Part shown: in pieces, positions 45,980-53,855 of the stretch
Numbering within the stretch: the stretch's first letter is position 1
Layout of the letters: each line of letters starts with the position of its first letter
Assembly (NCBI GenBank): GCA_965199585.1
Contig: CBDASI010000002.1
Location: forward strand, 248,001-312,000
Reading direction: 5' to 3'
From: JAVVHH01 sp965199585
GTDB lineage: Bacteria; Pseudomonadota; Alphaproteobacteria; Acetobacterales; Acetobacteraceae
DNA length: 64,000 bases
Program-made: the position numbers and the translations under genes
Notes under the pieces: generated by a model
Database searches by the model: none
Seen by the model: the letters and a program-made list of their open reading frames with translations, nothing else
Told to the model about the DNA's origin: nothing

Positions 45980-47348
45980 ATGCAGCCCACCCCGACCTCC
46001 CCCGCCGACCTCTCCGCCGAAGCCCTCCTCGACCACTTCGCCAGCCTCACCCTCTCCCCGGTCGAAGCCCTCCAAGCCGTCACCGAACGCATCGCCCGCG
46101 ACAACGCCGGCATCAACGCCTTCGCCGTCCTCGACCCCCGCGCCCTCCTCGCCGCCGGCGAGAGCACCCAGCGCTGGCGCGCCGGCCACCCCATCGGCCC
46201 CCTCGACGGCGTCCCCGTCACGGTCAAGGACCTCATCGACATCGCCGGCCTCCCCACCCGCAAGGGCAGCCGCACCACCAGCCCGGCCAAAGCCGAAGGC
46301 GACGCCCCTCTCGTCAACAATCTCCGCGCCGCCGGCGCCGTCATCGTCGGCAAGACCACCACCACCGAGTTCGGCTGGAAGACCCCAGGCGACTGCCCGC
46401 TCCACGGCATCACCCGCAATCCCCGCAACCCGGCCCACACCCCCGGCGGCTCCTCCTCCGGCGCCGCCGCTGCCGCTGCCGCCAATTTCGGCCCCCTTCA
46501 CGTCGGCACCGATGCCGGCGGCTCCATCCGCATCCCCGCCGCCTGGTGCGGCGTCGTCGGCTTCAAGCCTACCTTCGGCCGCATCCCCCAATGGCCCCTC
46601 GGCGCCCAGGTCTCCGTCGCCGTCGCCGGCCCGATCACCCGCACCGTCCGCGACGCCGCCCTCATGCTCGGCGCCCTCGCCCGCGCCGACGCTCGCGACC
46701 CCTATTGCCTCCCCGATACTCCCCGAGATTGGCGCGACGGCATTGAAGACGGCGTCGAGGGCCTCCGCATCGGTGTCCTCGGCCACCCCGGCTTCGACGC
46801 CCCCGCCGACCCGGCGGCCATCGCTGCCGTCGAACGCGCCGCCCAAATCTTCGCCGACCACGGGGCCGAGGTCGAAGCCGTCACCCCCGACCTCCCCGAC
46901 ACCAGCGACCTCTTCACCAAACTCTGGAGCACCGCCCTCGCTCTGGTCGTCGCCGACACCCCGCCCGACCAGCGCGCTTTGCTCGACCCCGGCCTCCGCG
47001 CCCTCGCCGCCCGCGACGCGCTCCCCGCCATTGATCTGTTCCGCGCCATCAAGCTCCAGAACCAGGCCGCCCATGTCATGGCCAACCTCCACCGCCAGGT
47101 CGACCTCATCCTCTGCCCCACCGTCCCCAATCCGCCCCCGCGCGCCGACGCCCCCCTGCCCCGTCACCGCCCTGAACCAGAACTGGGCCCCCTGGACTTA
47201 CCTCTTCAACCTCACCCGCCAACCCGCCATCAGCATCCCCCTCGGCACCGGCCCCACCGGCCTACCGAGCGCCGTCCAACTCGCCGCTGCCCAATACCGC
47301 GACGACCTCGTCCTCCGCGCCGCCCGCCTCTTGGAGAAAGCCCAATGA
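45980..47348 (+). pseudogene. Amidase-family gene interrupted by a +1 frameshift at a C6 tract
   Basis: The first 390 codons encode an amidase-signature protein with the Lys-Ser-Ser triad (VTVKDLIDIAG, GGSSSGAAAA, GTDAGGSIRIPAAW). At the six-C run 47151-47156 the coding frame switches. Beyond it the family's C-terminus (ALNQNWAPWTYLFNLTRQPA ... RLLEKAQ) lies in the next frame and ends at 47348, overlapping the M20 gene by ATGA. Removing one C restores about 455 residues. Read without correction, the frame runs on into the M20 peptidase as an 855-residue fusion with an arginine/proline-rich, non-protein-like linker. The indel may be a real mutation or a sequencing error. Confidence 0.8.
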
Positions 47349-48547
47349 CCCCGACCGATTGGCTCGCCACCCAACACGACGCAATGGTCACCCTGCTCCA
47401 GCGCTGCGTCGACATCGACAGCGGCAGCTACGACAAGCCCGGCATCGACCACGTCGGCGCCGTCCTCACCGACTTCCTCACCAGCCACGGCGTCACCGTC
47501 GACACCCTCCCCCAATCCAAGCACGGCGACTGCCTCGACGCCCGCGCCCCCTCGGACGGAACGTCCGGCACCTCTCGACACGGTCCCACCGGCAACGCCG
47601 GCGGTCACATCCTCCTCCTCGGCCATCGCGACACCGTCTTCCCCGCCGGTGAAGCCACCCGCCGCCCCTTCACGATCCGCGACGGCCGCGCCTATGGACC
47701 CGGCGTCGCCGACATGAAGGCCGGCTTGGTCATGAACGCCTTCGTCCTCGCCGCCTTCGCCCAACACGGCGGCAGCCCGGCCCCGTTGCGCGCCCTCTTT
47801 ACCGGCGACGAGGAAATCGGCAGCCCCGAAGGCCGCGCCATCATCGAGAATTCCGCACGAGGCGCCCGCGCCGTCTTCAACAGCGAACCCGGCCGCCCCA
47901 CCGGCCCCGGCCACGTTAGTGGCCACTTCGGCAACGTCGTCACCGGCCGCAAAGGCGGCGTCTTCATGGCCATGCACATCACTGGCAAGGCCGCCCACTC
48001 CGGCGGCAACTTCGCCGAAGGCATCAGCGCCATCGAGGAACTCGCCCGCAAGATCCAGGCGATCCACGCCCTCACCGACCTCCCCCGCGGCATCACCCTC
48101 AACGTCGGCCTCGTCAGCGGCGGCCAGAGCGTCAACACCGTCGCCCCTACCGCCGATGCCCAGATCGACCTCCGCTACGTCGAACCCGCCGACCGCGACC
48201 AGATCATGACCGCCATCGCCGCCATCGTCGCTCACAGCGCCGTCCCAGGCACGGCCGCCACGCTGGACATCAAGGGCGAGTTCAACCCCCTCACCCAATC
48301 CCGCGCCGCCAAACAACTCTTCGACGCCTACGTCACCGCCAGCGACACCCCCGTCGCCGGCGAGTTCGCCGGCGGCTGCGCCGATAGCGGCTTCACCGCT
48401 GCCGTCGGCGCCCCCACCCTCTGCGCCGTCGGCCCCGTCGGTGGCGCAGCCCACACCCCCGAGGAATGGCTAGACCTCGCCTCCCTCGTCCCCCGCGCCC
48501 AAGCCTGCGCCCGCACCATCCTCACCCTAGAAGCGGCCGGCCTCTAA
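47345..48547 (+). CDS. M20 family metallopeptidase (carboxypeptidase G2/ArgE-DapE-like)
   Basis: The 400-residue protein has the M20 zinc motifs: LLLGHRDTVFPAG, YGPGVADMKAGLVM, FTGDEEIGSPEGR, FNSEPGR, and a C-terminal GGCADSGFTA. The dimerisation domain (VFMAMHITGKAAHSGGNFAEG) is present. An extra 20 or so residues (SDGTSGTSRHGPTGNAG), rich in glycine and serine, interrupt the stretch before GHILLLGH. The DNA there holds CGGACG-GAA-CGTCCG. ATG 47345 overlaps the ancestral amidase stop. The substrate is unknown. Confidence 0.9.
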   Translation: MTPTDWLATQHDAMVTLLQRCVDIDSGSYDKPGIDHVGAVLTDFLTSHGVTVDTLPQSKHGDCLDARAPSDGTSGTSRHGPTGNAGGHILLLGHRDTVFPAGEATRRPFTIRDGRAYGPGVADMKAGLVMNAFVLAAFAQHGGSPAPLRALFTGDEEIGSPEGRAIIENSARGARAVFNSEPGRPTGPGHVSGHFGNVVTGRKGGVFMAMHITGKAAHSGGNFAEGISAIEELARKIQAIHALTDLPRGITLNVGLVSGGQSVNTVAPTADAQIDLRYVEPADRDQIMTAIAAIVAHSAVPGTAATLDIKGEFNPLTQSRAAKQLFDAYVTASDTPVAGEFAGGCADSGFTAAVGAPTLCAVGPVGGAAHTPEEWLDLASLVPRAQACARTILTLEAAGL

Positions 48548-48558
48548 CCACTCCACCC

Positions 48559-48597
48559 CGTCATTGCGAGCGCAGCGAAGCAATCCAGAGCGGCACC
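48559..48597. repeat. Dispersed palindromic repeat (family A), half copy
   Basis: CGTCATTGCGAGCGCAGCGA and AGCAATCCAGAGCGGCAC reproduce the left arm of the repeat at 6669-6760, including the CCAGAGCGGCAC extension. The right arm is missing: the patatin gene's stop begins 20 bases later. It lies between convergent M20 and patatin genes. Confidence 0.78.
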
Positions 48598-48616
48598 ACG
48601 GCCGGCGCCCACCCAA

Positions 48617-49645
48617 TCACGCCTTCAACGCCGGCCGCACCAGATCCCCCTTCGGATCCTCCCCGCCCTCCCGGAAATACCGCTCCGCCGCCCCATACCC
48701 GGCCGCATGCAGCGCCTCCAGAAACACCCGCGACGTGCTGTTCTTCGACACCACTCCCAATCCGGCCAGGAACGCCTCGTCCCGGATCAACCCCACCTGC
48801 ACCGGCCGATACCGCCCCGAATACGCCACCCCCTCCGCCCGCAACTCCGCCAGCAGCGAGTTGATCGCCTCGATCGAGTTCAGCTCCAACACCACCGACG
48901 CGTTGAAGCTGATCGCGTTCAGCCGATCCAGAATCGCCCGCGCCCCCCGCGGCGGCGCCCCCGCATCGTTCAACGGATTGACCAGCACCAGCAACAGGTC
49001 GTCCGCGCACGCGATCAGCGGATTAAGCGCCGGGTTGCCCAGATACCCGCCATCCCAATACGGCACCCCCTCGATCTCGACCGCCTTGAACTCCATCGGC
49101 AGGCAAGCCGACGCCCGCAGCGCATTGGCCGAGATCGCCGGCTGCGTGAAATTATGCCGCGTATTGTCCCTGACGTTCGTCGCCGTCACGAACACGCACG
49201 GCGCCCCCGCCTCGTTCAACCGCGCCAGCCGCGCCGCCGGCAGCAACTCCCGCAGGATCGGCCCGAGCGTGTCCCGATAGAACGGGTTGGTATACGGCGA
49301 CACCACCAGCCCCAACGCCTCGACCGCGATCGCCGCCGGGTTCCAATCGATGTTGAACCCGAACGGTCCGGGGTCGCCATAGAACAGCGCGTTCCCCGCC
49401 ATCGCCCCGCGCACCGACACGGTCTCCCAGAACTCCCGCAGCCGCGTCCGCGCCAGCACCGGCCCACCCTCGACCAACCCGCACGCCATCACCGTCGCGT
49501 TCAGCGCCCCCGCGCTCGCCCCGCTAATCGCCGCAATCTCGAGCCGCCCGGCCTCGACCTCCTCGAGGATTCGATCCAGCGCGCCCCAGGTGAACGCCCC
49601 ATGCGTCCCACCCCCCTGCAACCCGATCCCGACCTTGCGCATCAC
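48617..49645 (-). CDS. Patatin-like phospholipase family protein
   Basis: The 342-residue protein has the oxyanion loop GGGTHG at residues 11-16, the nucleophile elbow GASAG (S44) and the catalytic WDGG aspartate, so a Ser-Asp dyad lipase/acyl hydrolase of the RssA/NTE type. GTG 49645 or the next codon, ATG 49642, can be the start; GGAGGGG precedes them. It is the last gene on the minus strand after pgl, with 57 bases between. A membrane or phospholipid substrate is assumed from the family. Confidence 0.88.
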   Translation of the reverse strand: MMRKVGIGLQGGGTHGAFTWGALDRILEEVEAGRLEIAAISGASAGALNATVMACGLVEGGPVLARTRLREFWETVSVRGAMAGNALFYGDPGPFGFNIDWNPAAIAVEALGLVVSPYTNPFYRDTLGPILRELLPAARLARLNEAGAPCVFVTATNVRDNTRHNFTQPAISANALRASACLPMEFKAVEIEGVPYWDGGYLGNPALNPLIACADDLLLVLVNPLNDAGAPPRGARAILDRLNAISFNASVVLELNSIEAINSLLAELRAEGVAYSGRYRPVQVGLIRDEAFLAGLGVVSKNSTSRVFLEALHAAGYGAAERYFREGGEDPKGDLVRPALKA

Positions 49646-49701
49646 CCCTCCGATCGAACCAATCGATCGGGTCAGGATGCACTTAACCGCCGGTTAGAAC
49701 A

Positions 49702-50394
49702 CTACCTCCCGGCAGCCGCGTCATCGACGAACCAGTGCAACTCCCCCGCCGGCCGATACTGCGCCGCCGGCAGATCCGCCTGCCCCGCCCGCACCGCCGC
49801 CAGCGCCTCCCGCTTATCCGCGCCCGCCACCATGAACGCCGCATGACGGCAGCTCTCCAGCGCCGGATACGTCAGCGTGATCCGCGTCTTCTCCCCCTCC
49901 GGCGTCACCTCCGTCGCCCAAGCCTCCCGCTCCGCGAGCGACGGCGTGTCCGGGAACAGCGACGCGAAATGCCCGTTCGTCCCCAACCCGAGCAGCACGA
50001 TCTCGAACAACGGCCGGCTAAGATCACCATCCCCGTGGATCTCCCGCAGCGTCTGCTCATAGACCGCCGCCGCCGCCGCCGGGCTCAACCCGGTGGTCGG
50101 GATCGGATGCACATGATCCGGCGGCACCGGCACGTGACCCAGCATCGCCTCATGCGCCATCCGGTAATTGCTGCTCGGGTCGTCCGGCGGCACGAACCGC
50201 TCATCCCCCCAACACCAATGCACCCGGTCCCACGGGATCCGCCCCGCGAACTCCGCCGTCGCCAGCAACTCGAACAGCGCCTTCGGCGTCGACCCGCCCG
50301 ACAGCGCCACCGCCACCGGCCCCGTCGTCGCCCCCAGCCGCTCGACCATCCACTCGGCCACCTGCCGCGCCAGCGCCTGCACCCCCTCGACCAT
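49702..50394 (-). CDS. pgl: 6-phosphogluconolactonase
   Basis: Pgl hydrolyses 6-phosphogluconolactone made by Zwf. The 230-residue protein shows VALSGGSTPKALFELLA, the segment WDRVHWCWGDERFVPPDDPSSNYRMA, and LGLGTNGHFASLFP, all family hallmarks. A HAD-type gene separates it from zwf by one place; the genes tkt, tal-pgi, gnd, zwf, HAD and pgl share a strand and close spacing. A small stem (TAACCG/CGGTTA) near 49684 follows its stop. Confidence 0.94.
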   Translation of the reverse strand: MVEGVQALARQVAEWMVERLGATTGPVAVALSGGSTPKALFELLATAEFAGRIPWDRVHWCWGDERFVPPDDPSSNYRMAHEAMLGHVPVPPDHVHPIPTTGLSPAAAAAVYEQTLREIHGDGDLSRPLFEIVLLGLGTNGHFASLFPDTPSLAEREAWATEVTPEGEKTRITLTYPALESCRHAAFMVAGADKREALAAVRAGQADLPAAQYRPAGELHWFVDDAAAGR

Positions 50395-50406
50395 GCCTAC
50401 TCTCCG

Positions 50407-51213
50407 CTACGCATGGGCCAGGATCACCGTATCGATCGCCTCCGCCCAGCCGTCATGATCGTTACTCGCCACGGCCGCGACCGACGCCTTGGCCTTCACC
50501 GCCGCGCTCGCATTGCCCATCGCCACCGAGAACCCGGCCGCGTCGAACATCGGCACGTCGTTCTCCATGTCCCCGATCACGGCGATCTCCTCGACCCCGA
50601 TCCCCAGCAACTCGGCCAGCATCCGCACCGCATTGCCCTTGTTCGCCGCCTTGGCCGTCAAATCCAGATAATAGGTCTGCGACCGCTTCACCGTCGCCGC
50701 GTCCTTGATCTCGCCCTGCAGCGCCAACTCGATCTCCGCCAGCAACGGCTCGTCGTCCGAAACGCCGACCATCTTGGAAACATCAGCCAGATACGGCTCG
50801 AAACTCTCCACCACCACCGGGTCGTATCGAACCGTATGCCGCTCATGCGCGACGTGCGGACCGTCGAAATCCTGCACCAGCCAATCGTCGCCGCTGAACA
50901 CGAACACCGAGATGCCCCGCGCCTGGAACATCTCCAGCGCCATCCGCGCCGACGCCTCCGGCACTAGATGCTCAGACAACACCCGCCCATCCGGCGCCAG
51001 CACCTGCCCGCCATTGAACCCGGCCAACGGCCCCGTCAGCAGCAGCGTCTCCTGGATATAAGCCATCCCCCGCGGCGGTCGCGCGCTCACCAGCGACAGC
51101 GGAATCCCGGCCTCCCGCAGCCGCGCCACCGCCGCCACCGTCGAGGGCAGGATCGATTTGTCCGTCGTCACGATCGTCCCATCGACGTCCGAAACGACCA
51201 GCTTGATGCTCAC
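50407..51213 (-). CDS. Cof-type HAD-family hydrolase
   Basis: The 268-residue protein has HAD motif I (DVDGT, residues 9-13), the conserved lysine region NKGNAVRMLAELLG, and motif III GDMENDVPMF; an inserted cap domain of the Cof type lies between. It starts with GTG directly after the zwf stop (TAAGTG), so it is part of the pentose phosphate operon. A phosphosugar phosphatase or repair role is plausible, but the substrate is unknown. Confidence 0.85.
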   Translation of the reverse strand: MSIKLVVSDVDGTIVTTDKSILPSTVAAVARLREAGIPLSLVSARPPRGMAYIQETLLLTGPLAGFNGGQVLAPDGRVLSEHLVPEASARMALEMFQARGISVFVFSGDDWLVQDFDGPHVAHERHTVRYDPVVVESFEPYLADVSKMVGVSDDEPLLAEIELALQGEIKDAATVKRSQTYYLDLTAKAANKGNAVRMLAELLGIGVEEIAVIGDMENDVPMFDAAGFSVAMGNASAAVKAKASVAAVASNDHDGWAEAIDTVILAHA

Positions 51214-52764
51214 TTACTTGCCACTCGTCAGCGGCACCCATTTCAACCCGTCGCGCCCCAGCAGCCGATCCGCCGCCGACGGCCCCTGCGACCCGGCCCA
51301 ATACCCATGGACCTCCGAGTCTTCTCCATGATGCTCCCACTGATCCAGGATCGGCTGCACCGCCGCCCACCCGGCCTCGACCATGTCCGCCCGCTGGAAT
51401 AGCGTCGCATCCCCGACCATCACGTCGTACAGCAGCGTCTCATACCCCGTGCTGCTCGGCGTATTGAAGTAATCGGCATAGCGGAAATCCATCGCCACCC
51501 CGCCCAGTTGCAGCTTCGGCCCGGGCACCTTCGCGCTCAGATTGAGCGTGATCCCCTCGCTCGGCTGGATGTGCAGCATCATGATGTTCGGTGTCAGCTT
51601 ATTGACCGGCGTATCGCGGAACATCGCATACGGCGCCTGCCGGAAATGAATCGCGATCTCCGTTCGCCGCGTAGTCATGCGCTTGCCCGTTCGGATGTAG
51701 AACGGCACCCCAGCCCAGCGGAAATTATCGATCTTCAGCCGCATCGCCACATATGTCTCGGTGGTGCTGTTCCGCTCGACGCCGGGCTCCACCCGATAGC
51801 CGGTAACATCCGTCTCGCCGATCCGCCCGGCTCCATACTGCCCGCGCACCACGTCGCGCGCCGAGCGCATCCGATCCATCGGCTTGATCGCCTGGAGCAC
51901 CTTGGCCTTCTCGGTTCGCACCGCCTCGGCCTCGAACGTCGTCGGCGGCTCCATCGCCACCGTCGAGAGCAATTGGAACATATGGTTCGGCACCATGTCC
52001 CGTAACGCCCCGGTCGACTCGTAGAACTTCGCCCGCTCCTCGACGCCCACCGTCTCGGCCGCCGTGATCTGCACGTGCTCGATGTAGAACCGGTTCCACA
52101 ACGGCTCGAAAATCCCGTTGCTGAACCGCAGCGCCATGATGTTCTGTACCGTCTCCTTGCCCAGGAAATGGTCGATCCGGAAAATCTGCGTCTCGTCAAT
52201 CCGCGCCAGGATCTGCGCGTTCAGCGCCTTCGCACTCTCCAGGCTATGTCCGAACGGCTTCTCCACCACGACCCGGCGGAAGCTTCCGCCCTCCTGCTTC
52301 GTCAGCCCGGCATCCGCCAGGTGATCCACCACCGGCCCAAAGAACCGCGCCGCCACCGCCAGGTAGAAGATCGCGTTGCCCGTGATCCGCGCCTGCAACG
52401 AATCAAAGGTCGCGTTATCCTCGAGATCGCCCTTATGGTACTCGATCCGGCTACACACCCAATCCCACAGCTTGGTGTCGAGCCCCTTGCCCTCCACCCC
52501 GCGATTGGCCGCGAAGCTCTCCATCGATTCCGTCACCTTGGCCCGATAGGCCTCCGTATCGGTCTCGTTCCGGTCCACCGCGATGATGCTGAACGTCTCG
52601 TCCAGCAGCCCGGCCATCTGCAGATTGTAGATCGACGGCATCAGCAGTCGCCGGGTCAGGTCGCCAGCCCCGAAGATCACCAACGTGCACGGTGGCGCCG
52701 TCGGCGCCACCTCCATTCCCTCGGTTCCGGCCAACCGATCCGGCAACGGCATGTTGGTGTCCAT
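51214..52764 (-). CDS. zwf: Glucose-6-phosphate 1-dehydrogenase
   Basis: Zwf oxidises glucose-6-phosphate with NAD(P)+. The 516-residue protein has the coenzyme loop IFGAGDLTRRLLMPSIY (GAxGDLxxR-like, here GAGDLTR), the substrate-binding RIDHFLGKE, and VVVEKPFG. ATG 52764 follows GGGGAGCTAAACCCG. It lies five bases after the gnd stop and directly before the HAD gene. The cofactor preference cannot be read with certainty. Confidence 0.95.
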   Translation of the reverse strand: MDTNMPLPDRLAGTEGMEVAPTAPPCTLVIFGAGDLTRRLLMPSIYNLQMAGLLDETFSIIAVDRNETDTEAYRAKVTESMESFAANRGVEGKGLDTKLWDWVCSRIEYHKGDLEDNATFDSLQARITGNAIFYLAVAARFFGPVVDHLADAGLTKQEGGSFRRVVVEKPFGHSLESAKALNAQILARIDETQIFRIDHFLGKETVQNIMALRFSNGIFEPLWNRFYIEHVQITAAETVGVEERAKFYESTGALRDMVPNHMFQLLSTVAMEPPTTFEAEAVRTEKAKVLQAIKPMDRMRSARDVVRGQYGAGRIGETDVTGYRVEPGVERNSTTETYVAMRLKIDNFRWAGVPFYIRTGKRMTTRRTEIAIHFRQAPYAMFRDTPVNKLTPNIMMLHIQPSEGITLNLSAKVPGPKLQLGGVAMDFRYADYFNTPSSTGYETLLYDVMVGDATLFQRADMVEAGWAAVQPILDQWEHHGEDSEVHGYWAGSQGPSAADRLLGRDGLKWVPLTSGK

Positions 52765-52769
52765 CGGGT

Positions 52770-53756
52770 TTAGCTCCCCTCGATCTTCGCCTCGGCATGC
52801 CCGCCGAACTTCGCCCGCATCGCCGACAGCAGCTTGTCCGCGAACGTGTTGGACCGCCGGCTCCGGAACCGCGCGAACAATGAGGCCGACAGCACCGGCA
52901 CCGGTACCGCTTCCTCGATCGCCGCCTCGATCGTCCACCGCCCCTCGCCGGAATCCGCCACCCCGCCCTGGAAGTTGGACAACGTCTCGTTCTCTGCCAG
53001 CGCCATCGCCGTCAGGTCCAGCAGCCAAGACGACACCACGCTTCCGCGCCGCCACACCTCGGCGATGTCCGCCACGTCCAGCGTGAACCGCTCGTTCTCC
53101 GGCAGCTCCTCGCTCATCTTGTGGTGCAGGATGTCGAAGCCCTCCGCATAGGCCTGCATCATCCCGTACTCGATCCCGTTATGGACCATCTTAACGAAAT
53201 GCCCCGCCCCGGCCGGGCCGGCATGGATATACCCCTGCTCCGCCCGCGGATCGCGCCCGTCCCGCCCCGGCGTCTTCTCGATCTCGCCCGCCCCCGGCGC
53301 CAGCGCCTTGAAGATCGGGTCGAGATGCGACACCGCATCCTTCTCGCCACCGATCATCATGCAGTAGCCGCGCTCGAGCCCGTACACCCCGCCCGACGTT
53401 CCCACGTCGACGTAGATCAGCCCCTTCTCCCGCAGCGTCGCCGCCCGCCTTATGTCGTCCTTGTAGTAGGAGTTGCCGCCATCGATGATGATGTCGCCCC
53501 GCTCCATCATCCCCGCCAGTTCGCTCACCGTATCCTCGGTGATCTTCCCCGACGGTAGCATCACCCACACCGCCCGCGGCGCCTTGAGCTGCTTGACCAT
53601 CTCGGCCAACCCGCCGACGCCCGCCGCGCCATCCTTGGCCAGCTTGTCGACCGCACCGCCGTCACGGTCATAGACAACCGTCTCGTGCCCGGCCCGCATC
53701 AAACGACGGCTGATATTCCCGCCCATCCGGCCAAGGCCGATGATCCCAAGCTGCAT
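52770..53756 (-). CDS. gnd: 6-phosphogluconate dehydrogenase, decarboxylating, short (NAD-type) form
   Basis: The 328-residue protein is the short Gnd subfamily: Rossmann start LGIIGLGRMGGNISRRLMRAGH, the NADP/NAD-discriminating YDRDGGA loop, DGGNSYYKDD and KMVHNGIEYGMMQAYAEGF. The full-length NADP enzyme is about 470 residues; this short form usually prefers NAD. The acidic loop YDRD fits NAD preference. ATG 53756 is used because the frame's earlier codon is a TTG. A palindrome at 53785-53806 separates it from tal-pgi. Confidence 0.9.
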   Translation of the reverse strand: MQLGIIGLGRMGGNISRRLMRAGHETVVYDRDGGAVDKLAKDGAAGVGGLAEMVKQLKAPRAVWVMLPSGKITEDTVSELAGMMERGDIIIDGGNSYYKDDIRRAATLREKGLIYVDVGTSGGVYGLERGYCMMIGGEKDAVSHLDPIFKALAPGAGEIEKTPGRDGRDPRAEQGYIHAGPAGAGHFVKMVHNGIEYGMMQAYAEGFDILHHKMSEELPENERFTLDVADIAEVWRRGSVVSSWLLDLTAMALAENETLSNFQGGVADSGEGRWTIEAAIEEAVPVPVLSASLFARFRSRRSNTFADKLLSAMRAKFGGHAEAKIEGS

Positions 53757-53784
53757 AACCAACGATCTCCTGAAATGTCATCTG

Positions 53785-53806
53785 CCTCTCCCGCCGGCGG
53801 GAGAGG
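53785..53806. repeat. Perfect 22-bp palindrome (family C), between tal-pgi and gnd
   Basis: CCTCTCCCGCC is followed directly by its reverse complement GGCGGGAGAGG. A second stem lies just beyond it: GGTGAG (53812-53817) plus GGCCGGC (53821-53827) pairs with GCCGGCC (53840-53846) plus CTCACC (53847-53852). They occupy the 99-base gap between tal-pgi and gnd on the same transcript and could stabilise or attenuate it. Confidence 0.8.
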
Positions 53807-53855
53807 ACCGGGGTGAGAATGGCCGGCAGCTGACCCAGCGCCGGCCCTCACCAAC

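Noticed and set aside
45980..48547. A genuine two-domain amidase-M20 fusion protein
   Set aside because: The linker between the domains is Arg/Pro/His-rich out-of-frame sequence, and the natural amidase C-terminus is intact in the neighbouring frame with an ATGA junction.
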